Below are positions 26,754-36,353 of a stretch of DNA of 64,000 bases, piece after piece. The position numbers were made by a program, and so were the translations under genes. Within the stretch, counting starts at the first letter, position 1. Each line of letters opens with the position of its first letter. The notes under the pieces were generated by a model that saw only the letters and a program-made list of their open reading frames with translations, had not been told where the DNA came from and ran no database searches. Origin of the DNA: Bacillota bacterium (GTDB lineage Bacteria > Bacillota > UBA4882 > UBA8346); NCBI GenBank assembly GCA_029974635.1, contig JARKQY010000040.1, forward strand, positions 38,956-102,955. Direction: 5' to 3'.

Positions 26754-28349
26754 ATGCTACAAGTCATCATATTTTTAAGCGGAGCGGTTCTAATGTCCCT
26801 GGAAATGGTGGGTAGCCGGCTTCTGGCGCCAACTTTCGGATCCTCAATTTATGTTTGGGGTTCTTTGATTGTGGTGGTCATGGCCGCACTTACCTTGGGT
26901 TATTATTACGGCGGCCGAATCGCCGATAAACATCCCAATTACGGAGTAATGGGAACGATATTGGCAATCGGCGGCGTTTTTATCGGGTTTCTCCCTTTTT
27001 GGGCTCAATCCGTAAATGACTCTTTGAGCTTGTTCGAACCGCGGATCGGTTCTCTGTTGGCGTCAATGGCATTTTTTTTCGTACCCAGTGTTTTACTGGC
27101 CACCATTTCCCCGTATGGCATCAAGTTAACCAGCCGCAGCTTAACTACAATTGGCAATACCGCAGGATTTATGGCTGCCATCTCAAGCGCCGGAAGCATC
27201 GTCGGTACCCTGTTAACCTCTTTTTTCTTAATTCCGGCAATGGGTGTCCGTAATATCGTCCATACTCTAGGAGTCATTCTGCTTTTGCTGTCGGTAATGG
27301 TCTTTTGGATGGCCCGCCGCCGTCAGGCCGGTACCGAAGATGGCAACCAGTCCGGTGTGAAATTGTTTAATATAATTATATTCTCGACTATATTGGTTTG
27401 CATTACACTGATCGGTCTATGGACTGTGACCATCGGTAGGAAAAATCCGGATCCGAACTATAAAGTTCTTTATGAACATGATTCTCTGTATCATCATATT
27501 AAAGTAGTTCAGGACGGTACGTTCCGGCGTTTGCATTTCGATGAGTCGTTTCAAAGTGAAATGGATATATCCGACCCCTTGAAAATGTCTTTCCTTTATA
27601 CATCATACCTGCACCTTGGGGTAGTCGCCCACCCCCAACCCTCCCGGGTCCTCTTTATCGGGCTGGGCGGAGGTTCGGCGCCCCGGAAATTTCTCCACGA
27701 CTATGTCGCTCTAACATCGGTCGACGCCGTGGATATTGATCCCGAGGTTGTTAACGTAGCAAAACGTTACTTCGATTTACCGAAAGATCCCCGTTTACGG
27801 ATTATTACCCAAGATGGCCGTCTGTTTCTTAAAAAAATGGCCCGAGAAATTGCTGCGAAACGTTCCGAACCCTACGATATGGTAATTATCGACGCTTATA
27901 ACGCCAGTTCGATTCCGTATCATTTGACTACCAGGGAATTTGTCCTTGCAGCTCGTAAAGTTTTAGCTTCCGATGGGGTGGTCGTCTCCAATATTATCGG
28001 AGCCGTTACCGGACCGTCCAGCCAATTATTACGCTCCATGACCGGCACTGTAATGTCGGTTTTTCCTCAGACCTACCTGTTTTCGGTGGGGGGCTGGTAT
28101 GGAAAAGATGATACTTCCCAAAACAACATTATTTTAGTAGCCACGAACAGTCCTAAATATTGGGATTCCTTGGAGTGGCAAAAACAGGCGAATGAATTGT
28201 ATCAATCCGGAGCTATTGCTGAAGATGTCCCTGCTTATGTCCAATCATTGGTGGATGGCGATTTCATTCGTGAGAAATCATGGCTTGCTGGGATAAGGCT
28301 GCTTACGGATGATTATGCTCCGGTGGATACTTTGAAGAGCCCTTTGTAA
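26754..28349 (+). CDS. membrane-fused spermidine-synthase-like protein
   Basis: A 531-residue fusion. The first half has about seven to eight membrane helices, starting FLSGAVLMSLEMVGSRLLAPTFG, the signature of fused MFS/spermidine synthase proteins. The second half (from about residue 235) is a Rossmann methyltransferase/aminopropyltransferase-like domain with RVLFIGLGGGSAPRKFL, VDAVDIDPEVVNVAKRYF and DMVIIDAYNASSIPYHL, ending LLTDDYAPVDTL. The family's substrate is not known for bacteria; aminopropyl transfer at the membrane is assumed. GAGGAGG lies just before the ATG. Monocistronic. Confidence 0.85.
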   Translation: MLQVIIFLSGAVLMSLEMVGSRLLAPTFGSSIYVWGSLIVVVMAALTLGYYYGGRIADKHPNYGVMGTILAIGGVFIGFLPFWAQSVNDSLSLFEPRIGSLLASMAFFFVPSVLLATISPYGIKLTSRSLTTIGNTAGFMAAISSAGSIVGTLLTSFFLIPAMGVRNIVHTLGVILLLLSVMVFWMARRRQAGTEDGNQSGVKLFNIIIFSTILVCITLIGLWTVTIGRKNPDPNYKVLYEHDSLYHHIKVVQDGTFRRLHFDESFQSEMDISDPLKMSFLYTSYLHLGVVAHPQPSRVLFIGLGGGSAPRKFLHDYVALTSVDAVDIDPEVVNVAKRYFDLPKDPRLRIITQDGRLFLKKMAREIAAKRSEPYDMVIIDAYNASSIPYHLTTREFVLAARKVLASDGVVVSNIIGAVTGPSSQLLRSMTGTVMSVFPQTYLFSVGGWYGKDDTSQNNIILVATNSPKYWDSLEWQKQANELYQSGAIAEDVPAYVQSLVDGDFIREKSWLAGIRLLTDDYAPVDTLKSPL

Positions 28350-28530
28350 ATCCAGTAGGTTTACAATATATTAGGTTTTTTCAGATTGGCCTCATCATCA
28401 ATAGTTTTCTCAGCTTATTCCGTTTAATCTCACGAAGATGTATAGTTACCTAATAGTAAATCACATTTCTAGGCTAATAGTCATACTGGCTTGGCTAACA
28501 GCCTCCCGCATAAAATAAAAGTTTTCGGTC

Positions 28531-29010
28531 TTACTTATGGTACGGTTCATTCCGGTTGATCTTCACCGCCCGGTAAAGCTGTTCCAGCAGCATAATCCGG
28601 AACAGTTGATGGGGGAAGGTCAATTTTGAAAAACTTAAATTCAATTTAGCGGTTCTTAATAGCTCATCAGCCAATCCCAATGAACCGCCAATAACAAAGA
28701 CCAGCGGATCGCTGTAGAAAGTCCGCTGGTTGATAAACTCCGCCAATTCCGGTGACGTCATCTCCTTACCCCGGCGATCCAGGGTTATCACAAAGTCTTT
28801 CGCTGAGATTAGTTTTTGAATCGATATGGCTTCCTGCTTCAGAACCGCCTCTTCCTGGATGGCGCTCGCTTTCTCCGGACAAGGTAAATCATCAACCTCG
28901 GCCAAATCAATTTTCAAATAAACTTTCAGCCGCTTTAAATATTCCTCTTCAGCCTTACGGTAAAAAGGTTCTTTTAATTTTCCAACCGTTATAATTCGAA
29001 TCTGATTCAT
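28531..29010 (-). CDS. rlmH: 23S rRNA pseudouridine-1915 N3-methyltransferase
   Basis: A 159-residue SPOUT-fold methyltransferase that acts on pseudouridine 1915 of helix 69 in assembled ribosomes. MNQIRIITVGKLKEPFYRKAEEEYLKRL, FVIGGSLGLADELL and the knot C-terminus LFRIMLLEQLYRAVKINRNEPYHK are diagnostic. Length is typical (159). It follows htrA by 52 bases on the same strand, a pairing common in Bacillus and its relatives. Confidence 0.97.
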   Translation of the reverse strand: MNQIRIITVGKLKEPFYRKAEEEYLKRLKVYLKIDLAEVDDLPCPEKASAIQEEAVLKQEAISIQKLISAKDFVITLDRRGKEMTSPELAEFINQRTFYSDPLVFVIGGSLGLADELLRTAKLNLSFSKLTFPHQLFRIMLLEQLYRAVKINRNEPYHK

Positions 29011-29062
29011 GCGTATTCCTCGAATACTCCTTCAATTTCTCACTTTAACCTCTATCCCGGTT

Positions 29063-30253
29063 TTAGTCTTTCGATTCACCAACCCGAACCGGTAGCGTCT
29101 TTATTTCATTGCCTCTGTAGAATCGGATTTGCAGTATTGTTCCAATCGGATATTTTGCAACAGCTTCTCTGACCTGATCATGTTGGCCAATTTCTTTGTC
29201 ATTAACACTGATAATAATATCTCCCGGTTGTAACCCGGCTTCTTCGGCCGGACTTCCTTTTATAATCTTGGATATCAACAATCCATGTTTGGTGGGAAGC
29301 TTGGCATTGAACCATTCCTCCAACTGATCAACCGTATTGGCATCCAAAGGAACATAAACGATTCCTAAACCCGGGCGCGGCACATAACCTTTGGCAATTA
29401 AAATTTGGGCTACATTTTTTACCGTATTGCTGGGAATCGAAAATCCAATACCTTGGGAATTAGCTGCCACAAAGGTATTAATCCCGATGATATTCCCGTT
29501 GCTATCCAGCAGCGGACCTCCCGAATTGCCGGGATTAATGGAAGCATCGGTCTGAATTACATTTTTCAATTGTTGATTTTGTTTTAAGTTTAATATCCGG
29601 TTATTGGCGCTGACTACTCCCACAGTTACAGTGTTTTGAAAGTTTTCTGCCAAAGGATTTCCAATGGCAATGGCTGTTTGGCCTACCTGAACCTTATTGG
29701 AATCGCCCCATGTCGGAACCGGCAACCCTTTAGCTTCAATCTTTAAAACTGCTATGTCGGTTTTAGGGTCGGTACCGATAATTCGCGCTGGAAATGTCTT
29801 GCCGTTAGGATAATCCTTATTGGATAAAAAAACCATCACTTTGTCCCGGGTGCCGGGTAAACCGTTGATAACATGCTCATTGGTAAGAATATAACCATCG
29901 CTGCGATACACTACTCCGGAACCCAGGCTTTGAATACTCCTGGCCTCCGGCCCGCTAAAGAAATCGAAACTTTGAACAATAGTACTGGTAGTAATCATCA
30001 CTACCGATGGTCCTACCCGGTTAACCACATCAATAATGGCTTTTTCATTATTTTTATCCATCACTGGCTGGATTTGAACTTGCGGCGTTGCCTCCGGTTG
30101 TTGCGCCACCTGCTGCGATACAACCAAAGAAGATCCCAATCCGGTGAATTTTACCGCCAAAACCACCAATAAGGCCCCGATAACTCCCGACATCACCGCT
30201 ACAAAGATAAGTGATATATTGCGTTCATGGGCGTCAAAACGAAACCGATTCAA
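29063..30253 (-). CDS. htrA: HtrA/DegP-type serine protease
   Basis: A 396-residue membrane-anchored protease. Helix near residues 13-36; trypsin-like domain with catalytic His in TNEHVING, Asp in DPKTDIAVLKI and Ser in INPGNSGGPLLD; one C-terminal PDZ domain (LISKIIKGSPAEEAGLQPGDIIISVNDKEI). It degrades or refolds damaged exported proteins. It is located between a methyltransferase gene and rlmH and likely co-transcribed with both. The AAGGAGG before the ATG is strong. Confidence 0.95.
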   Translation of the reverse strand: MNRFRFDAHERNISLIFVAVMSGVIGALLVVLAVKFTGLGSSLVVSQQVAQQPEATPQVQIQPVMDKNNEKAIIDVVNRVGPSVVMITTSTIVQSFDFFSGPEARSIQSLGSGVVYRSDGYILTNEHVINGLPGTRDKVMVFLSNKDYPNGKTFPARIIGTDPKTDIAVLKIEAKGLPVPTWGDSNKVQVGQTAIAIGNPLAENFQNTVTVGVVSANNRILNLKQNQQLKNVIQTDASINPGNSGGPLLDSNGNIIGINTFVAANSQGIGFSIPSNTVKNVAQILIAKGYVPRPGLGIVYVPLDANTVDQLEEWFNAKLPTKHGLLISKIIKGSPAEEAGLQPGDIIISVNDKEIGQHDQVREAVAKYPIGTILQIRFYRGNEIKTLPVRVGESKD

Positions 30254-30295
30254 TCAGAATACCTCCTTATAAGGATCTTAACGAAACGGATCTTT

Positions 30296-31000
30296 TCAAG
30301 TTCCCTGGAGAGTGAGTTGATAAATGGCGATATCATATGATCGTTTTTCATAAAATACCGGGATTTGCATTTGATTCATACTCCAACCAGTGGCCACCAA
30401 TTCCTGGATAAATTGGGCGCCAAATTCCCGTCCCGGATCAGCCAGCCAAACCGTTCCTCCCGGCTTGATCATCCGCTTTAGAACTTGATGTAAGTGAGGA
30501 TGTAAGGTCTTTTCGTAAAGAATATCGGAACCGATAATTCCATCGACCCATAATTCCCCATAGGGGAATTGTCGCCAATCCGCCAAGAGTAACCTGCCGA
30601 CGGGAACCTGATTTCGCAGGCAATTTATCCGGATGAAAGGGAAGGCGGCTTCGATAAAATCGGATTGGGTAACCGTAGCCCCCGCCAATTTAGCCGCTAT
30701 TCCTGATAAACCGATACCTGACCCCAATTCCAAAACGGTTTTCCCGGTAAAAAGGGGGTTTTTTTGCAGTATAAATGTAGCCAAACCGATTGCCGCAGGC
30801 CACAATTCCGCCCAAAAGGGAAGTAGATCAACATCACTTACCGCATCCAATAAACTATCAATATCTGCGACTTTAATCAACTCTAAACGCCGGTCTGCCA
30901 CTTGCAGTTCCACCATTGCCAACTGATAACAACTCTGGATTTGGGCCAATTCAGTCCGCCAGTCTATACAGGAACTTTCTTGATTAACATATTTTGTCAT
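30296..31000 (-). CDS. class I SAM-dependent methyltransferase, lysine-methyltransferase-like
   Basis: A Rossmann methyltransferase of about 234 residues. FWAELWPAAIGLATFIL followed by TVLELGSGIGLSGIAAKLAGATVTQSD matches the METTL/ETFB-type (protein lysine) methyltransferase group, and GIIGSDILYEKTLH is the motif after it. The target protein is unknown. The start is uncertain: ATG 31000 has GAGAGAAG upstream, while ATG 31024 has no ribosome-binding site. It leads the htrA-rlmH unit, 42 bases before htrA. Confidence 0.8.
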   Translation of the reverse strand: MTKYVNQESSCIDWRTELAQIQSCYQLAMVELQVADRRLELIKVADIDSLLDAVSDVDLLPFWAELWPAAIGLATFILQKNPLFTGKTVLELGSGIGLSGIAAKLAGATVTQSDFIEAAFPFIRINCLRNQVPVGRLLLADWRQFPYGELWVDGIIGSDILYEKTLHPHLHQVLKRMIKPGGTVWLADPGREFGAQFIQELVATGWSMNQMQIPVFYEKRSYDIAIYQLTLQGT

Positions 31001-31220
31001 TGATTTGTCTTCTCTCGATCTCATGTTTTAAGCCCGAACTTTTTTCATAGTGCCGATATGCTCCATTTTCGGCATGAATGGCATTTTTCCTGTTTAATCT
31101 TTAACTTGAATTCGGCACAAGTGACTTTAAAGACCAATTATATTGAAGTTTAACTTTTTCGAATTTAGTTCCCAACAGATTGACAATATCATAAATTATA
31201 ATGAATGGAGGTTCTATCAG

Positions 31221-31613
31221 ATGTCACATCATCACCACCGGCATTCGGATAAAAATCAGAATAAAGACTCTAAACCCGTTGAATCCGGAGTAAGACCTGT
31301 TTTGCCTTTGGTTAATAACAGCGACATACCATTGTTGTCTTTAATTAAGCCGCTTTTAAGCCCTTCCGGCCAGAAAATCGTTGATTTATTAATTGCTCTC
31401 AGCGGTAATGGCGATACCAAAAATGTTTCTTTGGATATTCAGGCGCTGTTATCCCAATCGAGCGGATTGGCCGAAAATGATTCCCTCAAGGAATTATTAA
31501 ATACCCTAAGTAATGGAACGGGCAGCGGGAATAACGGGGGAATAAATCCTGTATTAATCAACACTTTACTTACTTTATTAAACAATAAAAAGGAAAGCGA
31601 AAACGCCGAATAA
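31221..31613 (+). CDS. unknown small protein with histidine-rich N-terminus
   Basis: A 130-residue protein I cannot assign. ATG 31221 follows GGAGG at good spacing; an earlier start is unsupported. It begins MSHHHHRHSDKNQNKDSK, then has helical, leucine-rich segments such as LLSLIKPLLSPSGQKIVDLLIAL and a glycine/asparagine-rich linker NGTGSGNNGG before ILINTLLTLLNN-like sequence. No signal peptide is present. The His cluster could bind metal. Its position beside spoVT and its amphipathic repeats suggest, weakly, a spore-associated protein. Confidence 0.6.
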   Translation: MSHHHHRHSDKNQNKDSKPVESGVRPVLPLVNNSDIPLLSLIKPLLSPSGQKIVDLLIALSGNGDTKNVSLDIQALLSQSSGLAENDSLKELLNTLSNGTGSGNNGGINPVLINTLLTLLNNKKESENAE

Positions 31614-31644
31614 GAAAAAGTGACGGTTTTCCCGCCACTTTTTC
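31614..31644. terminator. bidirectional terminator between the His-rich gene and spoVT
   Basis: GAAAAAGTG and CACTTTTTC pair, with an inner CGG/CCG stem and one mismatch. Poly-A and poly-T flanks on each side suit both converging genes. Confidence 0.8.
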
Positions 31645-31666
31645 TTTTGGTTTTTAGGTTTTCTTT

Positions 31667-32230
31667 TTATTGTTCCATTTGTTTTGCCAAAAAACCAGCG
31701 GCCGTTTCCGCGATTTTTACCTCCAAATCTCCCATGGTGACACCCGGTTCCTTGGAGGAAAGGATTACTGCACCAATGGGATCTCCCTCAGCAATAATCG
31801 GAGCGATAACCTGGGCTACAAACTTGCATTTTCCTTCATCTTCTTTTACAGGGCATGCATCGCAATATTTATGTTCCCCTGGTTTTGGCATTAAAACCAC
31901 TTTGCGATCTTCAATAGCTTTCTCCACCGCTTTAGAGATCGGCTTGTCTAAAAATTCTTTTTTCGGCGCACCTGATACTGCAATTACCATATCACGGTCT
32001 GCAATACAAGCTATATGACCTGTTGATTCATAAAGTGAATCGGCGTATTCTTTGGCAAAATCGCCCAATTCCCCGATGGGAGAATACTTTTTAAGTATTA
32101 CCTCACCTTCGCGATCCACAAAAATCTCTAACGGGTCGCCCTCTCGAATCCGTAAGGTTCTACGGATTTCTTTGGGGATGACAACCCGGCCAAGATCATC
32201 AATCCGCCTTACTATTCCAGTCGCCTTCAT
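31667..32230 (-). CDS. spoVT: stage V sporulation protein T
   Basis: A 187-residue regulator: an N-terminal AbrB-type swapped-hairpin DNA-binding domain (MKATGIVRRIDDLGRVVIPKEIRRTLRIREGD) and a C-terminal GAF-like domain with the typical CDACPV and VTMGDLEVKIAETAAGFLAKQMEQ. SpoVT tunes late forespore sigma-G genes. ATG 32230 has GGGGG/AAAAGGGG just upstream; the longer frame with twelve extra residues is unlikely. In many Bacillota it follows mfd, as here. Confidence 0.96.
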   Translation of the reverse strand: MKATGIVRRIDDLGRVVIPKEIRRTLRIREGDPLEIFVDREGEVILKKYSPIGELGDFAKEYADSLYESTGHIACIADRDMVIAVSGAPKKEFLDKPISKAVEKAIEDRKVVLMPKPGEHKYCDACPVKEDEGKCKFVAQVIAPIIAEGDPIGAVILSSKEPGVTMGDLEVKIAETAAGFLAKQMEQ

Positions 32231-32642
32231 CCCCTTTTCCCCCCTTTTTCGCGTGTAAGCACGCATTTATTGTTAACATATTGATTCCGTTTTGGTGTCA
32301 GAGGACCTGCCACCCGTCTGACCGTAGATACGATAGATTTGAAAACCATCAATCCAAACTTTAATTTAAGACTCGAAGAGGCTACTACCTAAAACATCTA
32401 AGTAAAACAGGCCCCCCTAAACTCGGCATCCATCTGGTCCGTTTTAACGTGATGGATGATACTGCCTTAGTGATAGTATATAGCCAAAGATCCTTTTTTA
32501 TTCATTTCCCATTTTGGGAGAAGTCCTCCAAAATCTATCAAAACGGTCGTTTTGTAGCTTGCCCCGTTTTGGCAAATCCATACCACTTCGTTCCAAAAAT
32601 AAAAATACATTTTGCGGACTTTGAATACGAAATTGGAACTTA
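32231..32642. other. 412-base region between spoVT and mfd
   Basis: It must hold the spoVT promoter. I see no clear sigma-G motif, RNA fold or repeat. Only shadow frames are present. Confidence 0.5.
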
Positions 32643-35600
32643 CTATTTTAACCATTCAAATGAATTTAGAATCATTTTGATCAATTCCGGTTCGGGCAGA
32701 CCGGCTTTCCAGCGGAAAACCGGGGGCCGCCCCGGCTGATACCGGAAATGATTCCGGTATTTGTGTAAGATTTGCAGAATTTTATCATAATCCACGCCCA
32801 ATCCAATGTGGAGTTTACCGATAAACTCATTCCGTTCCTTACCGAGAGAGGCAAAACCAATCATTTTCGCCAAGATTTTTATTTTGGCAATATTTAATAA
32901 ATTGATTACTGGTTGCGGCGGTTCACCAAAACGGTCAATCAGTTCATCTATAATCCGGTCAATGCTTTCAAGGCTGCTGACATTGGCCACCTTTCTATAG
33001 ATCTCCACCTTCTGCTTGTTGTCATTAATATATTGAGATGGAACATAGGCATCAACCGGAATTTCAATAATTGGATCCGGTAATTCAGGGGCTACTTCCC
33101 CTTTCTTTTCCCGGATTGCTTCTTCCAATAAACGACAATATAGTTCGAATCCAACCGCTGCTACTTGCCCGTGCTGTTCCGCCCCCAACAAATTTCCAGC
33201 TCCCCTGATTTCCAAATCCCGCATGGCAATTTTAAAACCGGAACCGAGATCGGTGAATTCCCGAATGGCCGCTAATCGTTTCTCCGCATTCTCACTTAGT
33301 GTCTTATCCTTCCGATAACAGAAATAAGCGTGCGCCAAACGGTTGCTTCGGCCCACCCGGCCCCGCAATTGATATAACTGCGCCAAGCCGAAACGATCAG
33401 CATCATAAACAATGAGGGTATTTACATTGGGTATATCCAAGCCGGTTTCAATGATTGTCGTGCATACCAGAATATCGGATTGATAATCATAGAAATCCAG
33501 CATTACCCGTTCCAACGAATCCTCTTCCATCTGGCCATGGGCAATGGAAACCCGGGCTCTCGGCAATAGATTCTGCAGATATCCGGCCATTCGCTCAATG
33601 GTTTCCACCCGGTTATAAACAAAATAGATTTGACCCTGGCGATCCAGTTCTCGCTGGATGGCCTCCCGGATCACTTCTTCATTGAACTCTAAAACATGAG
33701 TGCGTATGGGAAAACGACCCTGGGGCGCCGTTTCAATAATGCTGATATCTCTTAATCCGGCCAGCGACATATGAAGAGTACGGGGAATGGGAGTGGCAGT
33801 CAACGTTAAAACATCAACATTTTGGCGTAGTTCTTTAAGTTTTTCTTTATGAGCCACACCAAACCGTTGTTCTTCATCAATAATCAACAGGCCCAGGTCT
33901 TTAAAATGGAGATCCGTTGACAGCAAGCGATGGGTACCGATTACCAGATCAACCTCGCCCTCAAGTAACCCGGAAATAGTATCCGCTTGATCTTTAGCAG
34001 ATTGAAACCTGCTGATCACCTTTATATTAATGGGGTATCCGGCAAAACGCTCCCGAAAAGTCAAAAAGTGTTGTTGGGCTAAAATTGTGGTCGGAACCAG
34101 GATCCCCACTTGTTTACCGTCCATAATCGCCTTAAATGCCGCCCTCATTGCGACTTCGGTTTTTCCATAGCCAACATCGCCGCACACTAGACGATCCATA
34201 GGTTTAGAGGATTCCATGTCCTTTTTGATTTCAATTATCGTCCGAATTTGATCCGGGGTTTCCTCATAAAAGAAAGATTCTTCAAATTCATGCTGCCAAA
34301 CGGTATCCGGTCCGAAGCAATGTCCCGGCGCTACTTCCCGCCGAGCATAGAGATCCAGTAACTCTTCAGCCATATCCCGGATCGATTCTTTTACGCGGTT
34401 TTTAACTTTTTGCCAGTCGGAACCACCCATTTTGCTTAATTTAGGAGCGGAATCCTCGATCCCGATATACTTTTGCAACAGGTTGACCTGATCGGTGGGC
34501 ACAAAAAGACGATCCTCGCCGGCGTATTCTATCTTGAGATAATCACGGTGGCTTCCGGCAATTTCCAGTGTTTCCAGTCCCATAAACCTTCCAATACCAT
34601 GGTTAATATGAACTACATAGTCGCCCACCTTCAAATCCGAGAAAGAACTGATCTTAATGCCCTCTTGTTGAAACTTGGCTTGATATCTTTTCTTTTGACG
34701 ACCATATATTTCAGATTCAGTAAGGACTAAAATCTTTCCGGGTATCCATTCAAATCCCGATTCCAGATCAAGCACTTCAATGCGAACAGTACCCGGAATA
34801 AGCTCCGGTTCAGGACTGTCACCGACAATAATGGAAGCAATTCCCTGTTCTCTCAGGACCTCTTTGAGCCTTCGGGCTTTGTCCCTCGTTGAAACCGCCA
34901 ATATGAGGATTTGGTTTCCCTTTAACCAATGATTCAGCTCTTTGGCCAAGGCCTCGGTTTTGCTATGGAAAGTAGGAGCGCTTTTAAAAGGAAGATTCAA
35001 AACATTCCTGGGAACAATCCCTTTGGGGGTTTTGGCAAGTAATGAAAGCGACCAGGGTTTTCTGGTCCAAATCGCCTTATCCAATTCCTGTGAATTGAGA
35101 AAGAACTCCTGTTCCTTGGGAAGGATAACTCCTCTTTCCAAAAAATTTGCCAAAATATTGACATGTTCCTCTTCCAGGCTACGATAAGCTTCATACCCCC
35201 GAACCGGTTCGTCTAGGATGATGTAAGTATCCTCCAAGTAATCCAGCAATGAAACCAGGTTCTTTTCAACCCAAGGCAAAAACTGATCCGCTCCTGGTAC
35301 TTGAAGCCCCTGAGAAAGCCTCTCCAAAGCTTCTACGATCTTGTTCCTTAAAGCTTCTGCCTCGGTAATCTTTCCGAACTCTTCCAGTTTGGCGACCTGG
35401 TTTTCTAAGTCCCGCAGAACCGTTTCTTTGGCGCTTTCAAAATCTTCCTGAAACCACAAACCTTCCCGGGCTGGTAATATGAGCAACTCTTGCAACGTAC
35501 CGATAGAAATTTGATCTTCGACTTTAAAAATCCGGATCGAATCAATTTCATCGCCAAAAAATTCAATTCGGACGGGATTGGGCTGATCCAAGGGATAAAC

Positions 35601-36140
35601 GTCGACTAAGTCGCCTCTTTTACTAAATTGGCCAATGGATTGCACCATATCTACCCGTTGGAAACCCATCTTTACTAATTTTTCCAGCAGATCGTTTGTC
35701 GAAGTTTCCATCCCTAGATTAAGAAATAATGTAAATTCCAGAAATTTATTCGGGGGAATTAAGCGTCGTTGTATGGCCTCCCAGGAGGTTACCACTATCA
35801 ACCGGTCAGAAGTCAAACTTCTTCCCAGTGTTGCAACTCTTTGCGCCGTAACTTCCGGTTCATAAGCTTCTTCATGCGGAAAAAGTTCATTGGCGGGGAA
35901 AAACGCGATCTGGCCCTTTCCGATTAAACCCTCCAAATCTAACGAAATCCGATAAGCTTGATTATTACTGTGACTAATAATCAACGTCTTTTTAGCTAGA
36001 TCATAGGTTAACCCGGCAATAATTGTGGTTTTTTGGCTGCCGCTAATCCCGGTTAACAAATCCTGTTCCCTTTGGCTAAAACAGCCTTTAATCTTTTTAA
36101 AATCCGGATGGAGGCAGATCTCCGCGATTAACTTATTCAT
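32643..36140 (-). CDS. mfd: transcription-repair coupling factor
   Basis: A 1165-residue Mfd, the translocase that removes stalled RNA polymerase from DNA lesions and recruits UvrA. The order is standard: UvrB-like N-terminal region (about 1-350), RNA-polymerase-interacting domain beginning near FSDLKVGDYVVHINHGIGRFMG (about 485), helicase motifs VCGDVGYGKTEVAMRAA (Walker A), LLIIDEEQRFG (DEEQ box) and TLTATPIPRTLHMSL, then the C-terminal TRCF domain. ATG 36140 follows GGGGGTT; the TTG seven codons earlier lies before that site. Length is normal for the family. Confidence 0.97.
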   Translation of the reverse strand: MNKLIAEICLHPDFKKIKGCFSQREQDLLTGISGSQKTTIIAGLTYDLAKKTLIISHSNNQAYRISLDLEGLIGKGQIAFFPANELFPHEEAYEPEVTAQRVATLGRSLTSDRLIVVTSWEAIQRRLIPPNKFLEFTLFLNLGMETSTNDLLEKLVKMGFQRVDMVQSIGQFSKRGDLVDVYPLDQPNPVRIEFFGDEIDSIRIFKVEDQISIGTLQELLILPAREGLWFQEDFESAKETVLRDLENQVAKLEEFGKITEAEALRNKIVEALERLSQGLQVPGADQFLPWVEKNLVSLLDYLEDTYIILDEPVRGYEAYRSLEEEHVNILANFLERGVILPKEQEFFLNSQELDKAIWTRKPWSLSLLAKTPKGIVPRNVLNLPFKSAPTFHSKTEALAKELNHWLKGNQILILAVSTRDKARRLKEVLREQGIASIIVGDSPEPELIPGTVRIEVLDLESGFEWIPGKILVLTESEIYGRQKKRYQAKFQQEGIKISSFSDLKVGDYVVHINHGIGRFMGLETLEIAGSHRDYLKIEYAGEDRLFVPTDQVNLLQKYIGIEDSAPKLSKMGGSDWQKVKNRVKESIRDMAEELLDLYARREVAPGHCFGPDTVWQHEFEESFFYEETPDQIRTIIEIKKDMESSKPMDRLVCGDVGYGKTEVAMRAAFKAIMDGKQVGILVPTTILAQQHFLTFRERFAGYPINIKVISRFQSAKDQADTISGLLEGEVDLVIGTHRLLSTDLHFKDLGLLIIDEEQRFGVAHKEKLKELRQNVDVLTLTATPIPRTLHMSLAGLRDISIIETAPQGRFPIRTHVLEFNEEVIREAIQRELDRQGQIYFVYNRVETIERMAGYLQNLLPRARVSIAHGQMEEDSLERVMLDFYDYQSDILVCTTIIETGLDIPNVNTLIVYDADRFGLAQLYQLRGRVGRSNRLAHAYFCYRKDKTLSENAEKRLAAIREFTDLGSGFKIAMRDLEIRGAGNLLGAEQHGQVAAVGFELYCRLLEEAIREKKGEVAPELPDPIIEIPVDAYVPSQYINDNKQKVEIYRKVANVSSLESIDRIIDELIDRFGEPPQPVINLLNIAKIKILAKMIGFASLGKERNEFIGKLHIGLGVDYDKILQILHKYRNHFRYQPGRPPVFRWKAGLPEPELIKMILNSFEWLK

Positions 36141-36209
36141 GTCAACCCCCGATATATTCAATCTCTAAATTAACTTTACAGCTAAAATTATATCGTTTGC
36201 AACACTTTG

Positions 36210-36235
36210 AGGCTCACTTGGTGAGCCTATTTTTT
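36210..36235 (+). terminator. plus-strand terminator-like hairpin upstream of mfd
   Basis: AGGCTCAC and GTGAGCCT form a perfect 8-pair stem around TTG, followed by A and T6 on the plus strand. All genes here lie on the minus strand, so this orientation would stop antisense transcription. A role as a hairpin on the minus strand cannot be excluded. Confidence 0.55.
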
Positions 36236-36353
36236 ATCTTAAATATATAATATTCAAATACCGGACTAAACAATGAATCCGGAAATCAAAAAAATACTCT
36301 CTGTTTTTCAGGGCAGTAGTCCAAGTTATCATGTAACAAACAATATATCAATT

